NCBI GenBank assembly: GCA_013288325.1
Contig: JABDCB010000002.1
Span: forward strand, 53,453-117,452
Direction: 5' to 3'
Origin: Bacteroidota bacterium
GTDB taxonomy: Bacteria > Bacteroidota > Bacteroidia > Palsa-965
DNA length: 64,000 bases
In this document: one piece after another, positions 36,923 through 43,849 of the stretch
How positions within the stretch are numbered: position 1 is the stretch's first letter
Layout of the letters: every line of letters begins with the position of its first letter
Translations under genes and position numbers: made by a program
The notes under the pieces: model-generated
Seen by the model: only the letters and a program-made list of their open reading frames with translations
Told to the model about the DNA's origin: nothing
Databases searched by the model: none

Positions 36923-37486
36923 ATGGCCGATTTTCTTCAATTCTGTAATGAGTTTTCTCCGCTTGATGAAGCAGCTAAGGATGAACTGTTCAAAAACCTG
37001 AAAACAAAGACAGTTAAGAAGGGACAGTATCTGCTAAAGACAGGTGAGGTATGCCGGCATTTGTTTTTTATCAATGAAGGTCTTGCCAAATTGTTTTTTA
37101 TCAAAGATGGAAAAGAGTTTATCAATGTCTTTGGGGTGGAGAATCGCTTGTTCTCTGCTTTTGAAAGCTATCTTACCCAAACACCGTCTAATTTTAATCT
37201 GATAGCGCTGGAACCGACAACAGTTACATTGATCAGTTATACGGATATGGAAAGGCTTTGTAAGAAGCATCATTGTATGGAGACCTTCTTTCGGAAATTA
37301 GTTTCCATTGCTGCCACTAAAATGACGCGGAGAATAAGTGAGATGCTGGAAGAAAATGCCACCAAACGATACAACCAGTTTGTAAAGGAAAACAAGCAAA
37401 TTCTGCAGCGTATCAGTCTGGGCGATCTGGCCAGCTATCTGGGCATTACGCAACAATCATTAAGCAGGATACGAGCTAAGAAGTGA
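36923..37486 (+). CDS. Crp/Fnr family transcriptional regulator
   Basis: 187 residues. The cyclic-nucleotide-binding-like beta-roll occupies about 15-120 (KKGQYLLKTGEVCRHLFFIN, ALEPTTVTLISYTDM). A long linker helix with MTRRISEMLEENATKRYNQF follows, then a winged-helix DNA-binding end, ISLGDLASYLGITQQSLSRI. No Cys cluster for iron-sulfur is visible, so it is the small Bacteroidota type with unknown ligand. A perfect palindrome lies three bases after the stop and before the YceI gene, which suggests that gene is its target. Confidence 0.88.
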   Translation: MADFLQFCNEFSPLDEAAKDELFKNLKTKTVKKGQYLLKTGEVCRHLFFINEGLAKLFFIKDGKEFINVFGVENRLFSAFESYLTQTPSNFNLIALEPTTVTLISYTDMERLCKKHHCMETFFRKLVSIAATKMTRRISEMLEENATKRYNQFVKENKQILQRISLGDLASYLGITQQSLSRIRAKK

Positions 37487-37488
37487 TT

Positions 37489-37506
37489 TTTTACCAAATG
37501 GTAAAA
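37489..37506. promoter_or_regulatory. Crp/Fnr-type operator palindrome TTTTACC-AAAT-GGTAAAA
   Basis: A perfect inverted repeat with 7-base arms and a 4-base centre, in the 70 bases between the Crp/Fnr stop and the YceI start. Its centre is about 43 bases upstream of the start point predicted from the TACGTTTG box at 37527. That is the class II activator position known for CRP-type proteins. Confidence 0.55.
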
Positions 37507-37526
37507 GATAGGTGAGCAGTCGTGTG

Positions 37527-37534
37527 TACGTTTG
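37527..37534 (+). promoter_or_regulatory. -7 box TACGTTTG for the YceI gene
   Basis: Exact TAnnTTTG, start point near 37541, 16 bases before the ATG at 37557. No TTTG at -33; the palindrome occupies that area, which fits activator dependence. Confidence 0.55.
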
Positions 37535-37556
37535 TATAAACAAAAATACGACGAAC

Positions 37557-38087
37557 ATGACAAAAGTAAAATGGAAAATTGACAGTGGCCACTCCGAAGT
37601 TCAATTCAAGGTAAAACACCTGATGATCTCCAATGTTTCCGGAACATTTAAGGGATTTGGCGGAGAGGTGGAAAGCGAAAGCGATGATTTCTCGAATGCG
37701 GGCATTGCTTTTGAAATTGATACCACCACGATCGACACCAATCAGAAAGAAAGGGATGAACATCTTAAATCGCCTCTGTTTCTGAATACGGAGAAGTTTC
37801 CAAAAATCACATTTAGCGGTACATTACAAAAGAAGGACGGGGATTATGAACTCCGTGGCGATCTTACTTTATGTGGCGTAACCAAGAATGTAAGTATGGA
37901 AGTTGACTATACGGGCACAGGGCAAGGCCGCTTTGGAGATACAAGAGCGGGATTTGAAGTAAGGGGAAAGATCAATCGCAAGGATTTCGGTCTTAACTTC
38001 AGTCTGCTTACCGATACGGGAAGCGTAGTGGTGGGTGAAGAAGTAAAATTGCACTTTGATATACAGCTTTTAAAACAGGCGGTATAA
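37557..38087 (+). CDS. YceI family lipid/isoprenoid-binding protein
   Basis: 176 residues without a signal peptide. The lipocalin-like YceI fold is seen in KWKIDSGHSEVQFKVKHLMI, SGTFKGFGGEVE, and the conserved IDTTTIDTNQKERDEHLKSP and FPKITFSGT blocks. YceI proteins bind polyprenyl chains; in this phylum cytoplasmic forms are common. It lies behind a palindrome next to a Crp/Fnr gene. I start at 37557, because an upstream GTG/TTG reading would begin within the promoter. A TGATCTT hairpin follows the stop (38093-38108). Confidence 0.9.
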   Translation: MTKVKWKIDSGHSEVQFKVKHLMISNVSGTFKGFGGEVESESDDFSNAGIAFEIDTTTIDTNQKERDEHLKSPLFLNTEKFPKITFSGTLQKKDGDYELRGDLTLCGVTKNVSMEVDYTGTGQGRFGDTRAGFEVRGKINRKDFGLNFSLLTDTGSVVVGEEVKLHFDIQLLKQAV

Positions 38088-38096
38088 ACGACAAGA

Positions 38097-38310
38097 TCAT
38101 TTGATCTTTACTTGCAGATATTCCACATCCGCTGAGGTAATGGGAAGACCCGGGGGAGCGTTATCAATTAAGGCTTTGATGTGCAATATTGGGGTCGGGG
38201 TAGGGATCATCTGTATTCAGCTGATAGGCCAGATAGGTGCCTTAAGGCAACTTTTTACGATCCTGTACGTCTGTTAAGTAAGAACCTGTCGTATATTTGA
38301 TCTGACCCAT
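38097..38310 (-). pseudogene. Decayed small gene (in-frame stop plus frameshift)
   Basis: On the minus strand an ATG at 38310 starts MGQIKYTTGSYLTDVQDRKK, then LP and a TAA stop. The same frame goes on as GTYLAYQLNTDDPYPDPN. A shift to another frame around the C-rich run near 38195 then gives PILHIKALIDNAPPGLPITS and VEYLQVKIK to a TGA at 38097-38099. Three coding-like segments in a row suggest a former protein of about 70 residues. The ATG overlaps the start of the divergent gene at 38309. The family is not recognised. The reading is by eye and could be partly chance. Confidence 0.4.
38292..38299 (+). promoter_or_regulatory. -7 box TATATTTG for the 38309 gene
   Basis: Fits TAnnTTTG. The start point would be about four bases before the ATG at 38309, so the transcript may be leaderless. 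Confidence 0.4.
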
Positions 38311-39310
38311 GATTGATAAGAAAACCTATCTCCTTTCTCTTGGCATAACCCTGAGTGCTTTTCCGGTTCACGGGAAAGAGCCTGTTCTCAAAATCGATCC
38401 GGAAGCATTAAAGATCAGAGCAGATTCAGACACCGAGGATAGTCTGTTTTTAAAATCATTCCATAAGCAATGCATCTACAACGATGATTTTGTTCGGAAT
38501 ACCTTCTATACCTGGACTACTACCGATCAGATAGAAGAGCTGAGACAGAAAAAGAGTCTGCTGAGCCGCTCTAAAAGTAAGAACAATGAATGGTCGCAAT
38601 TTGATCAGGCATTGAGGGATACTACTTTCTCCAAATTGCCCATCGCCAAGCTACTGCAGGATGATATGTTTAAAAACAAACGCTTTGGCTGGACAAATTC
38701 CTGGGCCACGGTGATGGGATGGAAAGATGAGCAATACGGAGATCAGTTGCTGAAAATAGTATTGGACGAAACGGCTATTATCGGAATCTTTAATGAAGAA
38801 GACAAAGCCCACCCGTTCCGGTTTTATTATATGAATGGAAAACCGGCTGAAGAAAGCGCGGTGATCCGAAGCAAGAATAAGCTGGCAGCCGTCTATCATA
38901 TAAGCGAACGTAAAGTAAAAAAATCGCAACACGTGATGCAGGGGTATACCACTTACCGGAAAGGAAAGCGAAATGAGGTGCCATTCCGCGAGTTTGTCAT
39001 CCTCAATGAATCCATGATTAAATCCTGGTCATACGGAACCCCAGATGTCCTTTCCGAGCTGGATGCAGAGATTAGCTTGCTGAAATCGGCATCTTCCAAA
39101 CTGGCCAAAAACCATTACAAAACAAAGTATCACATGTGTTCATATGTTGAATTCGAAAAATTTGAGCACGACAATTTTGAATTCGAATGGTTCCTGCCGG
39201 CTACTTGTTTCGAGAATGATTATTACATCAAAAAACAGGCCTGTGTGGATCGGATCATCCGGAGACTGGAGCAAGTGAAAAATAAACAAGGTTTACCTTT
39301 AACGAAATAA
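38309..39310 (+). CDS. Exported hypothetical protein (333 aa)
   Basis: The N-terminal region MIDKKTYLLSLGITLSAFPVHG has a short hydrophobic signal. The mature protein is Lys/Glu-rich with WTTTDQIEELRQKKSLLSRS near residue 70, SNSWATVMGWKDEQYGDQLL read as TNSWATVMGWKDEQYGDQLL near 130, and CSYVEFEKFEHDNFEFEWFL near the C terminus, which has two Cys pairs. No known domain is recognised. It is followed eight bases later by a HIT-family gene, so the two are likely one operon. Confidence 0.6.
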   Translation: MIDKKTYLLSLGITLSAFPVHGKEPVLKIDPEALKIRADSDTEDSLFLKSFHKQCIYNDDFVRNTFYTWTTTDQIEELRQKKSLLSRSKSKNNEWSQFDQALRDTTFSKLPIAKLLQDDMFKNKRFGWTNSWATVMGWKDEQYGDQLLKIVLDETAIIGIFNEEDKAHPFRFYYMNGKPAEESAVIRSKNKLAAVYHISERKVKKSQHVMQGYTTYRKGKRNEVPFREFVILNESMIKSWSYGTPDVLSELDAEISLLKSASSKLAKNHYKTKYHMCSYVEFEKFEHDNFEFEWFLPATCFENDYYIKKQACVDRIIRRLEQVKNKQGLPLTK

Positions 39311-39318
39311 CAAGCACG

Positions 39319-39804
39319 ATGCCTTATGTGATTTCAAGGGAAGAGGCTTTGCTGCAGATCGAAAAGCAGATTCCGCGTGGTGAATGTCTGATTTGTCATT
39401 TGGTTGAAAAAAGAGAGGAGTTTATTCTTCATAAAGGCATATACACCACGGTAGTGTTAAGCCTTTATCCCCGAACCTGGGGACAAATCATGGTCATGTC
39501 GGATAAGCATATAACCTCTTTCAACGAGTTGGATACTGCGGCCTGGAGCGAAATGACCGAACTTCTGTTGAAAGCAACAAAGGCGGCAGAATCTGTTCTT
39601 CGTCCCCTGCGTTGCTATGTAGCTGCAACCGGATCCTTAAGCAATTACCCCATGACATCGCCCCATCTGCATTTCAATATTATTCCCATCTATGCCGAAA
39701 GTGATAAGCCGTCCACCATCTTCACCTGGGAACAAGGTATATCTGCAGGATCTGAAAGTGAATGGGAAGAATTGTATCGTTCTCTGAAAGGGGAGTTTGA
39801 GTGA
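39319..39804 (+). CDS. HIT family protein
   Basis: 161 residues of the histidine-triad fold. An N-terminal CLICHLVEKREEF pair of Cys suggests a zinc site. TVVLSLYPRTWGQIMVMSDKHITSF is the family's core strand. The triad block is SPHLHFNIIP, that is His-x-His-x-Asn, so the third His of the classic motif is replaced while the nucleophile His is kept. It may act on a nucleoside phosphoester. It follows the 38309 gene closely. Confidence 0.8.
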   Translation: MPYVISREEALLQIEKQIPRGECLICHLVEKREEFILHKGIYTTVVLSLYPRTWGQIMVMSDKHITSFNELDTAAWSEMTELLLKATKAAESVLRPLRCYVAATGSLSNYPMTSPHLHFNIIPIYAESDKPSTIFTWEQGISAGSESEWEELYRSLKGEFE

Positions 39805-40007
39805 GGCCGTTTCGAGTTTTATTCACCCGTTACCCTGATTGCATTTATCCTTAGTATCCCCCCTTCTCATCCCTTGCCTTACATTCCCCTGATCGGGCAT
39901 AAATACCGGAATTGTGTAAGTTATTACCACTGTTTTGTAAGAGATAGCTGGACGAAAGCCCTCAATTTTGCACCGTGAAAATGAATTCACAACCTAAAAG
40001 AAAAGCG

Positions 40008-40442
40008 ATGAAAAAATTAATTCTTCTACTAGCGGTTGTTTTAACAGCCGGTATAGCTCAAGCGCAAGATGTTAAGGCTACATCCGTTCCGGATGTGGTT
40101 GTTTCCAAATTTACCAGCCTATACCCAGGCGCTAAAGCGGAGCAGTGGAAAAACACTAATGGCAATTATGAAACAAAATTTACCCAAGGCGGTTCCAAAA
40201 TGTGTGTTGTGATTAATACCAGCGGAAGCGTGGTAGAAACATCTACGATGATCAAGGAGTCGGAACTACCTAAACCGGCAACCGATTACATAGCCAAAAC
40301 CTATGTGAAGAAGAAAATAAAAGACGCCTGTAAAACAACAGAGTCCGGTGGAAAAGTTAAATACGAAGCGGTAGTGGAAGATTATCGCCTGTGTTTTGAC
40401 AACAACGGAGCCTTTGTTAAGTCAGAGAAATGTAAGAAGTAA
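40008..40442 (+). CDS. PepSY-like (beta-lactamase-inhibitor-like) exported protein
   Basis: About 144 residues with signal peptide MKKLILLLAVVLTAGIAQAQ. The mature part has PDVVVSKFTSLYPGAKAEQWK and YETKFTQGGSKMCVVINTSG, followed by a second copy of the same half-domain (PATDYIAKTYVKKKIKDACK, VKYEAVVEDYRLCFDNNG). This is the tandem layout of the Bacteroidota PepSY-like family. The function is unknown. I start at 40008 because a GTG at 39975 would put charged residues before the signal peptide. Confidence 0.8.
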   Translation: MKKLILLLAVVLTAGIAQAQDVKATSVPDVVVSKFTSLYPGAKAEQWKNTNGNYETKFTQGGSKMCVVINTSGSVVETSTMIKESELPKPATDYIAKTYVKKKIKDACKTTESGGKVKYEAVVEDYRLCFDNNGAFVKSEKCKK

Positions 40443-40460
40443 AAAGTATGGATGTTTACA

Positions 40461-40493
40461 GAAAGCCTCTTGTAGTTACTACTCGGGGCTTTC
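40461..40493 (+). terminator. Terminator-like hairpin after the PepSY-like gene
   Basis: GAAAGCCTC (40461-40469) pairs with GGGGCTTTC (40485-40493) with a G-U. The run after it is TCCCATA, so the T-tract is weak. Confidence 0.4.
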
Positions 40494-40534
40494 TCCCATA
40501 CATAAAATCACGCACGTCTTAAAACAGCAATCTC

Positions 40535-40750
40535 ATGTTCAGCAAACCATTTGGAATCATTCTCATTGCCTTAGGGGTGGTTATGATGATCTATACAGGC
40601 TTTACTTATGTAACAACCGAAAAGGTAGTTGATTTCGGAGCCTTGCAGATAAACAAGGATAAAAACCATTTTGTGCATTGGCCACCCATAGCCGGAGCTA
40701 TTTTACTGGTAGCAGGTATTGCGATAGTAGTAACAGCTAAAAAGAAGTAA
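40535..40750 (+). CDS. Small membrane protein (71 aa)
   Basis: Two membrane helices (about 6-23 and 51-67: PFGIILIALGVVMMIYTGF and AGAILLVAGIAIVVTAKKK) with a short loop containing FGALQINKDK. It resembles short DUF3185-type membrane proteins, but this is a guess from its pattern. No operon partner. A terminator-like hairpin precedes it. Confidence 0.6.
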   Translation: MFSKPFGIILIALGVVMMIYTGFTYVTTEKVVDFGALQINKDKNHFVHWPPIAGAILLVAGIAIVVTAKKK

Positions 40751-40832
40751 ACGGTGAGAATGAATATACAGCTATCGCCATCCTGCATATATGCAAGATG
40801 ACTGATAAGTTTTACGGAATGATTTACAGGGC

Positions 40833-41183
40833 TTAGGCTTTATCGTCCTCTAAATCTTCGTGATCATCGCCTCCCAAGCTGTAATAATTATTTTCTTCGT
40901 CTTCACTGCCAATATTTTCCTGCACGTCATCCAGTTCCGATCCAGGAACATCCAGATCGCCTCCGGATACATCGTCTGAAAAATCTTTTTCATTACGGCT
41001 TCCCTCTTTTTCATTTTTGCTCTTCCTCCTGGATGTATCTTCGGGATTTACATTTTCCAGTTCTTTGCTTTGATTGTAAATATCATCTTTGGCAGGATAG
41101 GAGGGATACCCGGCAAGGTCTTTTTTAGTCTTATCCTCTTTGTTGTCATCTGGAGGACCGGTTTTATTTGCTTTGTTTTTCAT
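40833..41183 (-). CDS. Acidic disordered protein (116 aa)
   Basis: No signal peptide and almost no hydrophobic core. The first half is Lys/Asp/Glu-rich, and the second half has DLDVPGSELDDVQENIGSED followed by EENNYYSLGGDDHEDLEDDK. The Leu-Asp-Val-Pro-Gly-Ser-Glu-Leu-Asp-Asp block with the ENNYYSLGGD tail is a pattern that I associate with a family of small acidic Bacteroidota proteins of unknown role. It is likely intrinsically disordered. Confidence 0.65.
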   Translation of the reverse strand: MKNKANKTGPPDDNKEDKTKKDLAGYPSYPAKDDIYNQSKELENVNPEDTSRRKSKNEKEGSRNEKDFSDDVSGGDLDVPGSELDDVQENIGSEDEENNYYSLGGDDHEDLEDDKA

Positions 41184-41283
41184 GGCATTGGTTTTTAGGG
41201 TAAAACGAATTCTTTATACGATACAAAATTAAGTACTTTACTGGGTAAAATGGTTACATAATTGCTCTTTCCTATTATATGAT

Positions 41284-41733
41284 TCATAGCCCGGGTGCAA
41301 ATTTCATGTTCCCCATCTTTGATCTTCGTTTTTTGCTCTCTATCAATGAATTAACGCCTGATAGCAAGTAATAAACCCACTCCATAAGTGCTTGGACATA
41401 CTGCATCGATGCCTGGAGTATGTGCATCAAGTCTCGGACATAGTACATCGATGCCTGGAGTATGTGCATCAAGTCTCGGACCTGGTACATTGATGCTTGG
41501 AGTATATGCATGAAATCTCGGACAACATACATCGATGCTTGGAGTATGTGCATCAAGTCTCGGACAACATGCATCGATGCTTGGAGTATGTGCATCAAGT
41601 CTCGGACAACATGCATCGATGCTTGGAGTATGTCCATCAAGTCTCGGACAATGTGGATCGATGCTTGGAGTATGTGCATCAAGTCTCGGACAATATGCAT
41701 CGATGCTTGGAGTCTATGCATCTGTACTTGCAC
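41284..41733 (-). CDS. Possible protein of 14-residue repeats (149 aa)
   Basis: An open frame across the 42-bp tandem repeat. It reads as repeated LMHILQASMHVVRD units, two heptads each, so it could form an amphipathic helix. A unique C-terminal tail follows (VYYLLSGVNSLIESKKRRSK). Because the unit length is a multiple of three, several frames on both strands are open, so openness alone is weak evidence. No signal peptide or promoter is seen. It may be non-coding. Confidence 0.3.
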   Translation of the reverse strand: MQVQMHRLQASMHIVRDLMHILQASIHIVRDLMDILQASMHVVRDLMHILQASMHVVRDLMHILQASMYVVRDFMHILQASMYQVRDLMHILQASMYYVRDLMHILQASMQYVQALMEWVYYLLSGVNSLIESKKRRSKMGNMKFAPGL

Positions 41734-41740
41734 TATGTGC
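41405..41740. repeat. Eight tandem copies of a 42-bp minisatellite
   Basis: Units begin ATCGATGC at 41405, 41447, 41489 (ATTGATGC), 41531, 41573, 41615, 41657 and 41699, always 42 bases apart. A typical unit goes on with TTGGAGTATGTGCATCAAG and then TCTCGGACAACATGC. The inner copies differ by a few bases and the outermost right copy is degenerate. There are no unique spacers. Confidence 0.95.
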
Positions 41741-41849
41741 CTCTACACTTGTAGTGTGGATGAGCTTGTTTGCGGAACAGGCTTATAAAAAGAGAGGATG
41801 GTCGAGTGTGCGTGCAACAGGTGGAAGAAACGACGTATGCTATAGCTCT

Positions 41850-42425
41850 TTACTTCTTAGCTATGCGTTTACGGATGCGGCTCAGGGATTCGGGTTTTAC
41901 GCCTATATAACTGGCTATCTGGTATTGGGGAATACGCTGGGCCAGATCAGGTCGTGATTTGATCAGTTTGCTGTAACGTTGTTCGGGAGTGTCGGTGGTA
42001 TAGGAGGTGATCATCTCTTGCTGTTCGGCGAATACCTTTTCCATTACTTTGCGGGAAACTGTTTCCAGATTTGGGAAACGCTTATACAGATCTTCTTCTT
42101 TTTTTCGGTTGCCTACCACCAGTACACAGTCTTCAGAACATTCCAGAAAATAACCGGCAGAGCTTTGCCCGGCCGAGGTATTGACCGATACAACCCATTG
42201 TTCTTCGGTATAAAAATTATTTGTTTTCTCGTCTCCGTCAATCAGATAGTACTGCCGCACACAACCTTCCAGCACAAAATAGACTTCTGACGACTGCTGT
42301 CCTTCTTTTAGCAGGATGGTTCCCTTTTTATAAGGCTTACTATGCATGGTTTGGGTAATTGCTCTCGCTTCCTCTGCCGAAATGGGCATAATGGCCGAGA
42401 AATAATTGAAAAGCTTGTTTTCCAT
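41850..42425 (-). CDS. Crp/Fnr family transcriptional regulator
   Basis: 191 residues. The beta-roll includes YKKGTILLKEGQQSSEVYFVLEG, of which the first part is KGTILLKEGQQSSEVY, and TEEQWVVSVNTSAG. A linker helix follows, then a wing-helix end with PQYQIASYIGVKPESLSRIR. It is of the same small Bacteroidota type as the regulator at 36923 but clearly distinct. It faces the DUF4386 gene across a 154-base gap that contains a strong hairpin. Confidence 0.88.
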   Translation of the reverse strand: MENKLFNYFSAIMPISAEEARAITQTMHSKPYKKGTILLKEGQQSSEVYFVLEGCVRQYYLIDGDEKTNNFYTEEQWVVSVNTSAGQSSAGYFLECSEDCVLVVGNRKKEEDLYKRFPNLETVSRKVMEKVFAEQQEMITSYTTDTPEQRYSKLIKSRPDLAQRIPQYQIASYIGVKPESLSRIRKRIAKK

Positions 42426-42440
42426 TGTTCTAAGTTAGGT

Positions 42441-42473
42441 AAAAGCCGGGACCCTCCCGGATCGGGCTTTTTT
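42441..42473. terminator. Terminator-like hairpin in a divergent promoter region
   Basis: AAAAGCC and GGGCTTTT form the outer stem and CCGGGA/TCCCGG an inner perfect stem, followed on the plus strand by a T-run. It lies just upstream of the start codon of the minus-strand Crp/Fnr gene (42425), an odd place for a terminator. It could be an attenuator or a bidirectional insulator. Confidence 0.5.
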
Positions 42474-42579
42474 CTCAGATAAGAGGGTATTTGTCTTTCT
42501 TAACCAACGTCAAGCAAATCGGGAAAATTAAGCCTCAGTTTTGTGTCTGTAAATAACAATGTATCTAAAAACCTGAAAC

Positions 42580-43284
42580 ATGATAAACTCAAACAAGAAA
42601 ACAGCAAGAATAGCAGGTATCCTTTATCTGCTGGTGGGTATCTTCGGTGGCTTTGCCGAAGGATTTGTAGATCCTAAGATGTATGTGGCAGGCAATGCAA
42701 GGACTACGGTCGCTAATCTGGTAGCCAACAGTAATATGGTGCGTATGGGTGTGGTGGCCCACCTGCTGGACGGAACCTTCTTTGTTTTTCTGGCTATGGT
42801 TTTGTATAATCTGTTGAAAGAGGTAAACAAACAGGTGGCGAGGGGGATGCTTATCCTGGTAGCACTGGCAACGGGTATTATTTGTCTCAATGCCGTTTTC
42901 CAGTTTGAAGGGTTGAGGGTAGCAACGGAAAAATTGTATGCTACTTCGTTTGGAAAGGAAGGTGCGGATGCGTTGGCCTTGCTGCTGCTGGATATGCAAC
43001 ACTATGGTACCCTCATTGCGCAGGTGTTTTTCGGATTATGGCTCATCCCCCTGGGATATCTTTGTGAAAAATCAGGCCTGTTTGCCAAATGGCTGGGCGC
43101 CGTCCTTATCCTGGGTGGAATATGCTATATCATTGATCTGCTCGCAGCGTTTCTGGTTCCCACTATCAGCCAGGAGATTCATGGTTTCGTAATTATCCCA
43201 TCGGCTGTTGCAGAAATATCCATGGTTCTTTATTTGTTGATTGTGGGCGTGAAGAGAAATGTTGTAAAGATTCAGCATGTTTAG
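42580..43284 (+). CDS. DUF4386 domain membrane protein
   Basis: 234 residues with six membrane helices. The family opening NSNKKTARIAGILYLLVGIF is clear, as is the first-loop stretch MVRMGVVAHLLDGTFFVFLA. Later FQFEGLRVATEKLYA and a C-terminal helix pair match DUF4386, a common membrane family of unknown function often next to Crp-type or AraC-type regulators. Here a Crp/Fnr gene is divergent. Confidence 0.9.
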   Translation: MINSNKKTARIAGILYLLVGIFGGFAEGFVDPKMYVAGNARTTVANLVANSNMVRMGVVAHLLDGTFFVFLAMVLYNLLKEVNKQVARGMLILVALATGIICLNAVFQFEGLRVATEKLYATSFGKEGADALALLLLDMQHYGTLIAQVFFGLWLIPLGYLCEKSGLFAKWLGAVLILGGICYIIDLLAAFLVPTISQEIHGFVIIPSAVAEISMVLYLLIVGVKRNVVKIQHV

Positions 43285-43355
43285 TAAGGTAGTGAGCAGA
43301 AAAACAACGCTCAATGTCCTCACTAATCTGTATGTCCTAAATTAAATTCTTTGTA

Positions 43356-43363
43356 TAGCTTTG
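43356..43363 (+). promoter_or_regulatory. -7 box TAGCTTTG for the 43368 gene
   Basis: Exact TAnnTTTG only four bases before the ATG at 43368. The start point would fall at or next to the ATG, so the mRNA would be leaderless. The first helix starts at residue 3, so a later start is unlikely. Confidence 0.4.
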
Positions 43364-43367
43364 CCTC

Positions 43368-43835
43368 ATGACGCTATACCTCGTCCTGGTCAGCATAATT
43401 TTACTCATTGCCGATTTTCTTCTGGTGAAGAGAAGTAAACGGAAAAAGAAATACGGGAAGTATCCCGGCTTTGTAAGCCTGGGCATGGTTCTTATTTTGC
43501 TGATTGTGGTGTTGATCCTGGAGATCTCTTTGCACAAAGCTGTTATGCCCTCGGTAATTGTTCCCCGGGGAAAAGTATATTCTCAGGTAGACTATGCCCG
43601 GAAAACAATGGAGTATAACCAAACTCAGGCTTATAATGCCGAACAGGAAAAAGCTTTTGAACCCACATTTGTATTTCTCATTCTCGCATTGAGAATTCAA
43701 CTGTGTATTGCTCTCCTTTTCGGATTCATTGCATTTTATCAGGTGTCGGGAAGAAATAAATTCTATTACCTGATTGTTACCTTGAACGCCCTGGGCATCG
43801 GTCTTACCTTTCTATTAAGCGAAATTTTTTATTGA
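43368..43835 (+). CDS. Hypothetical four-helix membrane protein (155 aa)
   Basis: Hydrophobic helices at about 2-21 (TLYLVLVSIILLIADFLLV), 33-55, 102-123 and 132-151. A basic loop KRSKRKKKYGKY follows the first helix, so the N terminus should be outside the cytoplasm. No named family is recognised. It is convergent with the propeller-SpoIIE gene, 14 bases apart. Confidence 0.6.
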   Translation: MTLYLVLVSIILLIADFLLVKRSKRKKKYGKYPGFVSLGMVLILLIVVLILEISLHKAVMPSVIVPRGKVYSQVDYARKTMEYNQTQAYNAEQEKAFEPTFVFLILALRIQLCIALLFGFIAFYQVSGRNKFYYLIVTLNALGIGLTFLLSEIFY

Positions 43836-43849
43836 AGGGCACGCTTAAT

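Noticed and set aside
41405-41740. Regular direct repeats suggesting a CRISPR array
   Set aside because: The 42-base units are contiguous with no unique spacers, and no cas gene lies near.
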